Shown here: in pieces, positions 1 through 6,805 of the stretch
Layout: every line of letters begins with the position of its first letter
Position numbering within the stretch: position 1 is the first letter of the stretch
Assembly (NCBI GenBank): GCA_945889565.1
Contig: CAMDBZ010000073.1
Location: 1 to 7,967 of the forward strand
DNA: 7,967 nt
Direction: 5' to 3'
Origin: Thermoflexus hugenholtzii JAD2
Lineage (GTDB): Bacteria > Chloroflexota > Dehalococcoidia > UBA2979
Program-made: the position numbers and the translations under genes
Notes under the pieces: model-generated
Told to the model about the DNA's origin: nothing
Seen by the model: only the letters and a program-made list of their open reading frames with translations
The model's database searches: none

Positions 1-1223
1 CCTCGGCGGTGGCGGCGGCGGCGGCGGCCGGCATCCCGGTGACGGCGCGCGGCGTGGCCGCCTCATTCGCGGTGGTCACGGGGCGCGAGGCGGCGGGCAC
101 CGCGCCGCGTGTCGACTGGGGGCGGCTCGCGGGCGCGACGGACACGCTGGTGGTGCTGATGGGCGCCGAGCGGCTCGCGGCGATCGCGGACGCGATCGCG
201 GGCGGGGGGCGCGACGCGTCGACGCCGTGCGCGGTGGTGGAGGCGGCGACGACGAGCCGCCAGCGGGTCGTAAGCGGCACGCTCGGCACGATCGCGGCGG
301 TCGCCGCGGCGGCCGGGGTCGCGCCGCCGGCGGTGCTCGTGGTCGGGGACGTAGTTGCGCTGCGCGAGCGGTTCGCGGCGCTGCGCGGGCCGCTCGCGGG
401 CCGGCGCGTGCTGGTGACGCGTGCGGCTGCGCAGGCGGCGAGCCTCGCGGCGGCGTTGCGCGTGGAGGGCGCGTTGCCGGTGCTGGCGCCGGCGCTGCGC
501 ATCGAACCGGTGTGGGACCGGCGCGCGGTGGCGGAGGCGCTGGAACGCGCGCGGGGCGGGGCGTACGCGTGGGTTGCGTTCGCGTCGGAGAACGGCGTCG
601 CGCAGTGCTGGGCGGCGCTTGCGGCGTGCGGGCTCGACACGCGCGCGTTCGCGGGGGTGCGCGTGTGCGCGATCGGCGCCGCGACTGCGGCGGCGCTCGC
701 GGCGCACGGGCTGCGCGCGGACCTCGTGCCGGACGGCAGCGCCGCGGCGGGCGTCGCAGAGGCGCTGCTCGCGGTGGGCGCGGGCAGCGGCGTGCTGCTG
801 CCCGGCGCGGCTGAGCCGCGAGCGGAGCTGGCGGCGCTGTTGCGGGCGGGGGGGGCGCGCGCCGACGAGCTGGTGGTGTATCGCACGGTCGCGGCGACGA
901 GCGTGGACGCGGAGCTGGTCGCTGACGCGCGCGTGGGGCTCGACGCGGTGACGCTCGCGTCGCCCTCGGCGGTACGCGGGCTCGTGGCGATGCTTGGCGG
1001 CGACGTGGGGGCGCTGCGCGGAGCGGTCGTCGCGTGTATCGGCATGACGACCGTCGAGGCGGCGCGGGCGGCCGGGTTGGCGGTCGACGTCGTGGCGGCG
1101 GAGGCGAGTGTCGAGGGGCTGGTGGCGGCGCTGCGGGGCGCGTTCGTTGCGCGCGGCGCCGGTGTTGGGGTGGAGTTCGTACAATCGAGCGCGGGCGGTG
1201 CGGACGCGGGAGGGGCGAGATGA
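1..1223 (+). CDS. cobA-hemD: CobA-HemD fusion: uroporphyrinogen-III C-methyltransferase / uroporphyrinogen-III synthase, 5' partial
   Basis: The reading frame is open at the left edge (first full codon at 3), so the N-terminal SAM-binding part of the methyltransferase lies outside the window. What remains of CobA/SUMT (about 3-375) shows the family signatures GIPVTARG, SFAVVTG, DTLVVLMGAERL, the stretch ending in TTSRQRVVSGTL, and PAVLVVGDVVALR. From about 390 a HemD domain begins with LAGRRVLVTR. It continues with VAFASENGV, GVRVCAIGAATA, VLLPGAAEPRAELAALL, DELVVYRT and LASPSAV, all typical of uroporphyrinogen-III synthase. HemD cyclises hydroxymethylbilane to uroporphyrinogen III. SUMT methylates that product at C2 and C7 to precorrin-2, the branch to siroheme and cobalamin. 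Both are cytoplasmic. The fusion is known in Gram-positives and Chloroflexota. A low-complexity tail (about 1150-1220) follows the HemD core. The stop overlaps the hemB start (ATGA), suggesting translational coupling. The GTG at 9 is an internal Val codon, not the start. Confidence 0.93.
   Translation, partial: SAVAAAAAAGIPVTARGVAASFAVVTGREAAGTAPRVDWGRLAGATDTLVVLMGAERLAAIADAIAGGGRDASTPCAVVEAATTSRQRVVSGTLGTIAAVAAAAGVAPPAVLVVGDVVALRERFAALRGPLAGRRVLVTRAAAQAASLAAALRVEGALPVLAPALRIEPVWDRRAVAEALERARGGAYAWVAFASENGVAQCWAALAACGLDTRAFAGVRVCAIGAATAAALAAHGLRADLVPDGSAAAGVAEALLAVGAGSGVLLPGAAEPRAELAALLRAGGARADELVVYRTVAATSVDAELVADARVGLDAVTLASPSAVRGLVAMLGGDVGALRGAVVACIGMTTVEAARAAGLAVDVVAAEASVEGLVAALRGAFVARGAGVGVEFVQSSAGGADAGGAR
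1208..1215 (+). promoter_or_regulatory. Ribosome binding site of hemB
   Basis: GGGAGGGG lies inside the last codons of cobA-hemD, 4 nt before ATG 1220 (6 nt if the GGAGG core is counted). It supports ATG 1220 over the upstream in-frame codons as the hemB start. Confidence 0.6.
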
Positions 1224-2218
1224 TCACGCGCACTCGGACGCCGTTCCAGCGCACACGGCGCACACGGCGCAGCGCTGCGTTGCGCGGGCTGGTGCGCGAG
1301 ACGCGGCTCGATCCGGCGCAGTTCGTGTACCCGCTGTTCGTCACGCATGGGCTGGACGTGCGCGCGCCGATCGCATCGATGCCTGGCCAGCTGCGGCTGT
1401 CGCCGGACCAGCTGGCGCGCGAGGCGGACGAGCTGCGCGCACTGGGCGTGCGCGCGGTGCTGCTGTTCGGCATCCCGGCGTCGAAGGACGCGGTGGGGAG
1501 CGAGGGGTACGCGGCGGACGGCATTGTGCCCGAGGCGATCCGGGCGCTGAAGCGCGCTGACCCCGAGCTCGCCGTGATCGCCGATGTGTGCCTGTGCGAG
1601 TACACGGACCACGGGCACTGCGGATTGCTGGACCCGCACGGCGAGGTGGATAACGACGCATCGCTGGAGCTGCTGGCACGCGCGGCGGTGGCGTACGCGG
1701 AGGCAGGCGCGGATGTGATCGCGCCGTCGGACATGATGGACGGGCGGGTGGCGGCGATCCGCGAGGCGCTCGACGACGCGGGGCACGCGTCGCTGCCGAT
1801 CATGGCGTACAGCGCGAAGTATGCGTCGGCGTTCTACGGTCCGTTCCGCGAGGCGGCGGACTCGGCGCCGCGCATGGGCGCGAGCGATCGGCGCGGCTAC
1901 CAGATGGACCCGGCGAACGCGCGCGAGGCGCTGCGCGAGGTGGCGGCGGACATCGCGGAGCAGGCTGATATCGTGATGGTGAAGCCGGCGCTCGCGTACC
2001 TCGACGTGATCCGCGACGTGCGCGCGGCGACGTCGTTGCCGGTGGCGGCGTACAACGTGTCGGGTGAGTACGCGATGGTGAAGGCGGCGGCGGCGCAGGG
2101 CTGGCTGGACGAGCGGGCAGTGGTGCTGGAGACGTTGACGGCGATCCGGCGCGCGGGCGCGGACATCGTGATCACGTACCACGCCAAGGAGGCGGCCCGG
2201 TGGTTGACGGAGCGGTGA
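1220..2218 (+). CDS. hemB: Delta-aminolevulinic acid dehydratase (porphobilinogen synthase), zinc type
   Basis: A complete 332-residue protein, near the usual 320-340. It condenses two 5-aminolevulinates into porphobilinogen in the cytoplasm. The Schiff-base lysines are visible as K200 in YSAKYASAFYGPF and K255 in VMVKPALAYLDVIRDV. The catalytic zinc site is complete: Cys124, Cys126 and Cys134 in DVCLCEYTDHGHCG, so this is the zinc-dependent class and not the Mg/Asp-rich class. RGYQMDPANAREALRE (about 225-240) and the C-terminal YNVSGEYAMVKAA are also conserved. The frame is open further upstream (from 1034), but ATG 1220 is chosen because GGGAGGGG at 1208-1215 precedes it at good spacing. 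It also overlaps the cobA-hemD stop as ATGA, and the protein then starts just before the usual basic N-terminus (RTRRTRRSAALRGLVRET). A 9-bp unit GCACACGGC is duplicated at 1251-1268, encoding part of that basic run. Confidence 0.97.
   Translation: MITRTRTPFQRTRRTRRSAALRGLVRETRLDPAQFVYPLFVTHGLDVRAPIASMPGQLRLSPDQLAREADELRALGVRAVLLFGIPASKDAVGSEGYAADGIVPEAIRALKRADPELAVIADVCLCEYTDHGHCGLLDPHGEVDNDASLELLARAAVAYAEAGADVIAPSDMMDGRVAAIREALDDAGHASLPIMAYSAKYASAFYGPFREAADSAPRMGASDRRGYQMDPANAREALREVAADIAEQADIVMVKPALAYLDVIRDVRAATSLPVAAYNVSGEYAMVKAAAAQGWLDERAVVLETLTAIRRAGADIVITYHAKEAARWLTER
2186..2192 (+). promoter_or_regulatory. Strong Shine-Dalgarno for the HAD gene
   Basis: AAGGAGG, an exact anti-16S match, lies within the 3' end of hemB and 7 nt before GTG 2200. 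It decides that start over GTG 2215, which has only a GGAG 2 nt upstream. It implies independent, efficient initiation of the HAD gene despite the overlap. Confidence 0.75.
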
Positions 2219-3039
2219 GCGAGCCGGCGTCGGCTGAGGAGACGAGGTCCACGTTCGACCCGGGGGCGATCCGTGCGGTGGCGTTCGACGCGTACGGGAC
2301 GCTGTTCGACTGGGACTTTCGCGTCGCGCTGGCAGAGTTCCTGTCGACGCACGGCATCGCGGCGGACGTCGAGGCGGCCGCGAAGATGTTCGCCTCCGAG
2401 GCGTTCACCGCCGTCAGCGTGTGGGCTCCGGGACATCGTGCCGAGGACGGCAAGCTCGACCGCAGCCGCATGCTCGATGGGCCGCTGCCGGAATGGATCT
2501 CGACGTGGGAGATGTGGCGCCGGCAGTTCGAGTACACGTTCGAGAAGCTTGGGCTGGCGGGCGACGCTGCGGCGGGAGCCAACCACCTGCGCCACGTGCT
2601 GACGCGCGCGCCGGCGTACGAGGACGCCTTCGAGGCGGTGGAGCGCATTGCTGCCCGCGGACTGATCATGGGGCTGATGTCGAACGCCGACGAGGACTTT
2701 CTGCAGGGCGCGGTGTCGCACAACCGGCTGCGGTTCTCCGTGATCCAGTCGTCCGAGTCGCTGCGCATCTATAAGCCTCACCGCGCGGCGTTTGCTGGCT
2801 TGTGCGCCCGGCTCGGGTACGCGCCACACGAAGTGCTGTACGTCGGCGACTCCGCGCCCACGGACGTGGCGGGGGCGCTGAACGCCGGCTTGCGAACCGC
2901 GTGGATCCATCGTCCCGACGCGCAAGCGGCTCAGGAAGCGCAGCCGCCGCAGGCGTCGGACCCGCCGCGGGAGGCGCCGCCGGTGCCGGATATGGAGGTC
3001 GCGACGCTGCTCGCGGTGGCGGAAGCGCTCGGGGCATGA
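2200..3039 (+). CDS. HAD-superfamily hydrolase, haloacid dehalogenase type II-like
   Basis: A 279-residue HAD (subfamily IA) protein. Motif I is FDAYGTLFD with nucleophile Asp30; an aromatic residue (Tyr32) at the second catalytic position is typical of L-2-haloacid dehalogenases rather than DxD phosphatases. Motif II is LMSNA (Ser161, Asn162), motif III Lys192 in IYKPHRAAF, and motif IV VGDSAPTDVAGA (Asp217, Asp222). The cap domain lies at about 45-140. A Pro/Ala/Gln-rich tail (about 240-265) makes it longer than the usual 220-240 residues. GTG 2200 is chosen because a perfect AAGGAGG (2186-2192) sits 7 nt upstream, so the gene overlaps hemB by 19 nt. GTG 2215 (GTGA overlap) is the alternative. 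The stop overlaps the hemL start as ATGA. The substrate cannot be read from sequence. Its place between hemB and hemL may mean a housekeeping role near tetrapyrrole synthesis, or simple co-transcription. Confidence 0.9.
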   Translation: MVDGAVSEPASAEETRSTFDPGAIRAVAFDAYGTLFDWDFRVALAEFLSTHGIAADVEAAAKMFASEAFTAVSVWAPGHRAEDGKLDRSRMLDGPLPEWISTWEMWRRQFEYTFEKLGLAGDAAAGANHLRHVLTRAPAYEDAFEAVERIAARGLIMGLMSNADEDFLQGAVSHNRLRFSVIQSSESLRIYKPHRAAFAGLCARLGYAPHEVLYVGDSAPTDVAGALNAGLRTAWIHRPDAQAAQEAQPPQASDPPREAPPVPDMEVATLLAVAEALGA

Positions 3040-4331
3040 ACGTCGAACGTTCGCGCGCCGTGATGGAGCGTTCGCGGCGGGTGTTGCCGGGCGGGGTGAA
3101 CTCGCCGGTGCGCGCGTATCGCGCGGTGGGCGGCGACCCGGTGGTGATCGCAAGCGGGCGGGGGGCGCGCGTCGTCGACGTCGACGGCAACGAGTACGTC
3201 GATTACGTCGGTGCGTTCGGGCCGCTGATCCTCGGGCACGCGCACCCCGCGGTGGTGGCGGCGGTGCAGGCGGCGGTGGCGCGGGGCACGGCGTTCGGCG
3301 CGCCGACGGAGGCCGAGGCGGCGCTCGCTGAACGGCTCACTGGTGCGGTACCGGGGCTCGAGCTGGTGCGTTTCGTGAACTCGGGGACCGAGGCGACGAT
3401 GACGGCGTTGCGCCTGGCGCGCGCGGCGACGGGGCGCGACCTGGTGTTGAAGTTTGCGGGCGGCTACCACGGCCACGCGGACGGCTTGCTGGCCGCAGCG
3501 GGATCGGGCGTGGCGACGCTCGGGCTCCCGGATTCGCCGGGGGTGCCGGCCGCGTTCGCGGCGCACACGATCGTCGTGCCGTACAACGACCTCGCCGCAG
3601 TGGCGGCGGCGTTCGCGGCGCACGCGGGGGCGATCGCGGCGGTGATCGTGGAGCCGGTGGCGGCGAACATGGGCGTGGTATTGCCGGCGACGGGCTTCCT
3701 CGCTGGCCTGCGCGCGCTGTGCGACGCTGACGGCGCACTGCTGGTGTTCGACGAGGTGATCACGGGTGTGCGGCTCGCACGCGGCGGCGCGCAGCAGTTG
3801 TTCGGCGTGCGCGCGGATCTCGTGGCACTGGGCAAAGTGATCGGTGGCGGGTTGCCGGTGGGCGCGTACGGCGGCGCGCGGGCGCTGATGGAGCTGATGG
3901 CGCCGGTGGGCGCGGTGTACCAGGCGGGCACGCTGTCTGGTAATCCGCTGGCGATGGCGGCCGGGATCGCGACGGTCGACGCGCTGTGGGGCGAGCCGGA
4001 CGCGTACGCGCAGCTCGACGCGCTGGGCGCGCGGCTCGAACGCGGGCTCGTCGAGGGCGCGACGCGCGCGGGCGTCGCGGCGGCGGTGGCGCGCTGCGGT
4101 TCGCTGCTGACGCTGTTCTTCCGCGCGACGACGCCCGTCGACTACGTGCAGGCTGCGGCGAGCGATACAGCGGCGTTCGCGCGCTTCCATCGCGCGATGC
4201 GCGAGCGCGGGGTACTGTTGCCGCCATCGCAGTTCGAGGCGTGGTTCGTGTCGCTTGCGCACACGGAGGCGGACATCGATCGCACCGCGGCGGCGGCGGC
4301 CGAGGCGCTGCGCGAGGTGGCAGCGACGTAG
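3036..4331 (+). CDS. hemL: Glutamate-1-semialdehyde 2,1-aminomutase
   Basis: A complete 431-residue PLP enzyme (E. coli HemL is 426). It converts glutamate-1-semialdehyde into 5-aminolevulinate, the end of the C5 route from glutamyl-tRNA, so the organism probably uses that route and not ALA synthase. The N-terminus carries PGGVNSPVRAYRAVGG. NSGTEATMTALRLARA (about 115-130) and FAGGYHGHADG (140-150) belong to the cofactor pocket. FDEVITGVR has the PLP-ring Asp239. ALGKVIGGGLPVGAYGG holds the Schiff-base Lys267, and GTLSGNPLAMAAG (298-310) is also conserved. ATG 3036 overlaps the HAD stop (ATGA). The frame is open upstream into the HAD gene, but the family N-terminus begins here. A weak GGAAG lies about 10 nt upstream, so translational coupling seems likely. 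Glutamyl-tRNA reductase (hemA) is not in the window. Confidence 0.97.
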   Translation: MNVERSRAVMERSRRVLPGGVNSPVRAYRAVGGDPVVIASGRGARVVDVDGNEYVDYVGAFGPLILGHAHPAVVAAVQAAVARGTAFGAPTEAEAALAERLTGAVPGLELVRFVNSGTEATMTALRLARAATGRDLVLKFAGGYHGHADGLLAAAGSGVATLGLPDSPGVPAAFAAHTIVVPYNDLAAVAAAFAAHAGAIAAVIVEPVAANMGVVLPATGFLAGLRALCDADGALLVFDEVITGVRLARGGAQQLFGVRADLVALGKVIGGGLPVGAYGGARALMELMAPVGAVYQAGTLSGNPLAMAAGIATVDALWGEPDAYAQLDALGARLERGLVEGATRAGVAAAVARCGSLLTLFFRATTPVDYVQAAASDTAAFARFHRAMRERGVLLPPSQFEAWFVSLAHTEADIDRTAAAAAEALREVAAT

Positions 4332-4332
4332 C

Positions 4333-4731
4333 GTGCGGGGTGCGCGCGTGGTCCTGGGGCAGTGGCGGCAGCGCGGCGCGAGCGTGCGCCGCGAGGTCTA
4401 CGCGCTCTACCTCGCGTGCCGGGACGAGCGCGTGCCGTGGTACGCGAAAGTGGCGGCGGCGGCGGTGCTGGCGTATGCCGTCAGCCCGATCGACCTGATC
4501 CCGGACGTTATCCCCGTGCTCGGGTACCTCGATGACCTCGTGGTCGTGCCGCTCGGCGTGCTGCTGGTGCGGCGGCTGGTCCCGCGCGACGTGCTGGACG
4601 AGCATCGCGCCGCAGCCTCGGATCGGCTGGCGGCGGCGCCGCTGTTCACGTGGGTGGGCGCGGCCCTGACGGTCGCGCTCTGGTTGGTCGCAGCCGCGGC
4701 GCTGGTCGCGGTGTACCGGGCCCTGCGCTGA
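4333..4731 (+). CDS. DUF1232 (YkvA-family) small membrane protein
   Basis: About 132 residues. The DUF1232 hallmark is clear in the middle: WYAKVAAAAVLAYAVSPID, then LIPDVIPVLGYLDDL and the following hydrophobic stretch. The function of this family is not established. Hydrophobic segments at about 38-70 and a C-terminal transmembrane helix (about 103-128, ending VAVYRALR) indicate an inner-membrane protein. The start is uncertain. GTG 4333 lies 1 nt after the hemL stop, with GAGGTGG at 4314-4320 (12 nt away). GTG 4348, five codons on, has a GCGGGG-like site at better spacing and would give 127 residues. It is read with the hem genes, but nothing in the sequence ties it to heme chemistry; it is probably a passenger at the end of the operon, since a promoter-bearing gap follows. 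Confidence 0.85.
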   Translation: MRGARVVLGQWRQRGASVRREVYALYLACRDERVPWYAKVAAAAVLAYAVSPIDLIPDVIPVLGYLDDLVVVPLGVLLVRRLVPRDVLDEHRAAASDRLAAAPLFTWVGAALTVALWLVAAAALVAVYRALR

Positions 4732-4750
4732 CGCGGGCGCTCGCTATGCG

Positions 4751-4779
4751 TTGCTGAGCTTCCGGGGTAACCGTATACT
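4751..4779 (+). promoter_or_regulatory. Sigma70-like promoter for dnaN
   Basis: TTGCTG (4751-4756) and TATACT (4774-4779) are separated by exactly 17 bp in the only intergenic gap. The -10 box matches the consensus at 5 of 6 positions and the -35 at 3 of 6. Transcription would begin near 4786 and leave a leader of about 55 nt before dnaN. The AT content stands out against flanking sequence above 70 % GC. This would uncouple dnaN from the heme operon. Confidence 0.6.
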
Positions 4780-4806
4780 CCTCTGAGCGCGTAAAGTGCT
4801 CAAGTT

Positions 4807-4824
4807 GTTAATCAATTGATTGAC
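4807..4824. repeat. AT-rich palindrome in the dnaN leader
   Basis: A perfect 12-bp palindrome AATCAATTGATT (4810-4821) extends to an 18-bp near-palindrome GTTAATCAATTGATTGAC with one mismatched pair. It lies about 20-40 nt after the predicted transcription start and 18 nt before the dnaN ATG. It is a candidate operator for a dimeric repressor or a small leader hairpin. It does not resemble a DnaA box. No known regulator motif is recognised. Confidence 0.5.
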
Positions 4825-4841
4825 GTCGACGGGTGGTGGCG

Positions 4842-5975
4842 ATGCAGCTGCGCTGCCAGCAGGATCAGCTACATCGCGGGCTGAGCGCAGTCTCGCGCGC
4901 GGTGCCGGCACGCACGGTGCTGCCGATCACCGGGCACGTGCTGCTTGAGGCCGAGGACGGGCGCGTGAAGCTCTCGGCGACCGACGCCGAGACGATCGCG
5001 ATCACGTACACGATCCCCGCCACGGTGGCGCAGCCGGGCGCGATCACGCTGCCGTCACGGCTGCTCTCGGACTTCGTGGCGACGTTGCCGCGCGACGAGA
5101 TCGAGATTGCGCTGGCGGAGCGCTCGCGGCAGGCGAGCCTGTCGTGCGCGCGGAACGCGGCGTCGATCGGTGGCATGGACCCGGACGAGTTTCCACCGAT
5201 CCCGCCTGTGCAGGGGACGGGCGCGGTGCAGGTCGATCCGGAGCGGTTGCGTACGGCGCTGGAGCACGTGGTGTTCGCGGCGGCGACGGACGACTCGCGT
5301 CCTGTGCTGACGGGCGTGCATTTCGCCGTGGGCCCGGAGAGCATCCGGCTGGCGGCGGCGGATGGGTTTCGGTTGGCGGTGTACACGCTGGAGCTGTCGC
5401 AGTCCGGCCTGGAGCGCGACGTGATCGTGCCGGCGCGCGCTCTCGCGGAGCTCGCGCGACTGCTGCCGGAGGCGGAGCAGCCGGTGACGATGACGGTGAA
5501 TACGGCGCAGACGCAGGTGCTGTTCGACCTGGGGCACGCGACGTTGATCGCGAACCTGATCCAGGGGACGTTCCCGAACTATCAGCAGTTGATCCCGGCG
5601 AGCTCGACGACGCGCTCGGAGGTATCGGTGGGGGAGTTCAAGCAGGCGGTGCGGCTGGCGTCGATCTTCGCGCGCGACGGGTCGGGGATCGTGCGGCTGA
5701 TCGCGTCACCGGGCGTGGGCGGGCAGCCGGGCAAGTTGATGGTGACGGCGCGCGCGGACGAGGTGGGGAACAACGAGGCGGAGATCGATGCGCTGGTGGT
5801 GGGCGACGAGGCAAAGATCGCGTTCAACAGCCGCTATCTCATCGAGGTGCTGAACGTGCTGACGACAGACCGCGTCGCGACGGAGACGACGTCACCCTCG
5901 AGCCCCGGCGTGGTGCGGCCCGTGGGCGACGACCGCTACGTGCACGTGGTCATGCCGATGTTCGTGCAGTGGTGA
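4842..5975 (+). CDS. dnaN: DNA polymerase III beta subunit (sliding clamp)
   Basis: A complete 377-residue clamp subunit (E. coli 366). The dimeric ring holds the replicative polymerase and other partners on DNA. Domain 1 begins MQLRCQQDQLHRGLSAVSRAV and includes LPITGHVLLEA (27-37), the conserved LSATDAET and ASIGGMDPDEFPPIP (107-121). Domain 2 has TDDSRPVLTGVHFAV and IRLAAADGFRLAVY. Domain 3 has LIQGTFPNYQQLIP and ends in the usual VHVVMPM stretch, here MPMFVQW. ATG 4842 is chosen because the family N-terminus starts there. GTG 4833 and 4836 are in frame and would add up to three residues; GGGTGGTGG at 4831-4839 is a G-rich but closely spaced ribosome site. dnaA is not adjacent and no DnaA boxes were seen, so this need not mark the origin. 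The last 40 nt are overlapped antisense by the recombinase fragment frame. Confidence 0.97.
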   Translation: MQLRCQQDQLHRGLSAVSRAVPARTVLPITGHVLLEAEDGRVKLSATDAETIAITYTIPATVAQPGAITLPSRLLSDFVATLPRDEIEIALAERSRQASLSCARNAASIGGMDPDEFPPIPPVQGTGAVQVDPERLRTALEHVVFAAATDDSRPVLTGVHFAVGPESIRLAAADGFRLAVYTLELSQSGLERDVIVPARALAELARLLPEAEQPVTMTVNTAQTQVLFDLGHATLIANLIQGTFPNYQQLIPASSTTRSEVSVGEFKQAVRLASIFARDGSGIVRLIASPGVGGQPGKLMVTARADEVGNNEAEIDALVVGDEAKIAFNSRYLIEVLNVLTTDRVATETTSPSSPGVVRPVGDDRYVHVVMPMFVQW

Positions 5976-6805
5976 GAAAAATTCTCACCAAAACTGTGCG
6001 GAATGACCCCTTCAAGCACGCCTGAGGTCTGATCACCCGTGCAGGCGATGCGGGCCGACAACTGGAATGCCTCGGCGATCTGCTTGAGCCTGCCCGCCTC
6101 GACTTCGGCCAGTACGAGCTCTCGCAGCGCCGCGCAGGTGCTCGCAAACTCCTCAGGGTTCCTGGGCAGAGGCACCGATGTCACCGCGCCCTGCCGATCG
6201 ATGGCTGCTTCCAACGAAGCACGTTGCGCCCGGATCGCGACCACCTCCCGCTCGAGGTAGGCGTCATCCACCTCTCCGAGTTGGTACAGCCGCAGCAGCC
6301 GCTGATGCTGCTTGTCGAGCGACGTCAGGCGCTGCCTCGCCGCGCTGCGCTTGCGATCCGTGTCGGTGCTGTTCGCCGCGCGTTCCAGCTCAGCCAGCAC
6401 AACTTCCGGACTTGAAAGCGCAGCAGTGAGCTTGCTGACGACCGCGTCTTCGAGGTCCGTCGCGCGCACGTACCGAGTCGCGCACCGGTCATGGTGCGGG
6501 CCAGCGTAGGCCCGGCGACAACGGTAGTAGCGATACTTCCCAAGCGAAGTCTGTCCCACCATCGACGCTTCACAGACGTCGCACCGGACGGTGCCGGCCA
6601 GCGGGTAGTCGTACTTCCGCTGAGCCGCGCGACGGCGTTCGGGATCGGACAGCCGATCTTGTACGGTCTCGAAGAGCGCATCCGACACGATCGCGGGTGT
6701 GGCGTCGGGAACCTCGATCCACTCCGAGGGATCGCGTGTCTCGACGACGCGGTGTCGCTTCCCGGTGATCGGGTCGCGGCGGTAGGAGGCCTTCGTCCGC
6801 CGAAA
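5936..6805 (-). pseudogene. Large serine recombinase, C-terminal fragment (catalytic half missing)
   Basis: The minus frame is open from 6946 down to the stop at 5936-5938, but family similarity begins only near 6800 (RRTKASYRRDPITGKRHR). Counting from the in-frame ATG at 6838, in order: the end of the recombinase domain with TRDPSEWIEVPDATPAIVSD and ALFETVQDRL (34-63); a zinc ribbon with YPLAGTVRCDVC, YRYYRC and DRCATRYVRA (Cys86, 89, 107, 119); a charged coiled coil (about 155-218); and a C-terminal helix region. The N-terminal resolvase domain with its catalytic serine is absent, and the sequence upstream of 6805 is antisense to the AddB-like gene. The last 12 or so codons are read from the dnaN 3' end, so the native C-terminus may also be lost. 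Local GC is lower (about 63 % at 6061-6120). It is best read as a mobile-element relic, unable to recombine DNA on its own. Confidence 0.8.
5970..5990. repeat. Inverted repeat over the dnaN stop codon
   Basis: Two perfect 9-nt arms, TGGTGAGAA (5970-5978) and TTCTCACCA (5982-5990), flank an AAA loop. The left arm contains the last Trp codon and TGA stop of dnaN; the right arm lies in recombinase-derived sequence. No T-run follows on either strand, so it is not a classic intrinsic terminator, though it could slow convergent transcription. A trace of an element end or recombination site is also possible. Confidence 0.6.

Noticed and set aside
9..11. GTG 9 as a gene start
   Set aside because: The frame is open to the window edge, and codons before and after match the interior of uroporphyrinogen-III methyltransferase.
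1034..1219. Upstream in-frame extension of hemB
   Set aside because: Gly/Arg-rich antisense-like sequence overlapping HemD; the ribosome site and family N-terminus both support ATG 1220.
1251..1268. Tandem 9-bp duplication GCACACGGC in hemB as a slippage or phase-variable site
   Set aside because: Only two copies, in frame (9 bp), encoding the basic N-terminus normal for HemB; a copy change would not shift the frame.
63..1803. Long minus-strand open frames (373 and 575 codons) antisense to cobA-hemD and hemB
   Set aside because: Arg/Pro/Ser-rich low-complexity translations with no family motifs, expected opposite GC-rich genes; the plus-strand genes are unambiguous.
1897..4262. Long minus-strand open frames opposite hemB, the HAD gene and hemL
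   Set aside because: Same composition artefact; no conserved motif, and they cross several gene boundaries on the other strand.
4732..4841. Replication origin next to dnaN
   Set aside because: No cluster of TTATCCACA-like DnaA boxes and no dnaA nearby; only a promoter and one palindrome.
5970..5990. Intrinsic terminator of dnaN
   Set aside because: The stem is mostly A-T near the loop and no T-run follows on either strand; kept only as an inverted repeat.
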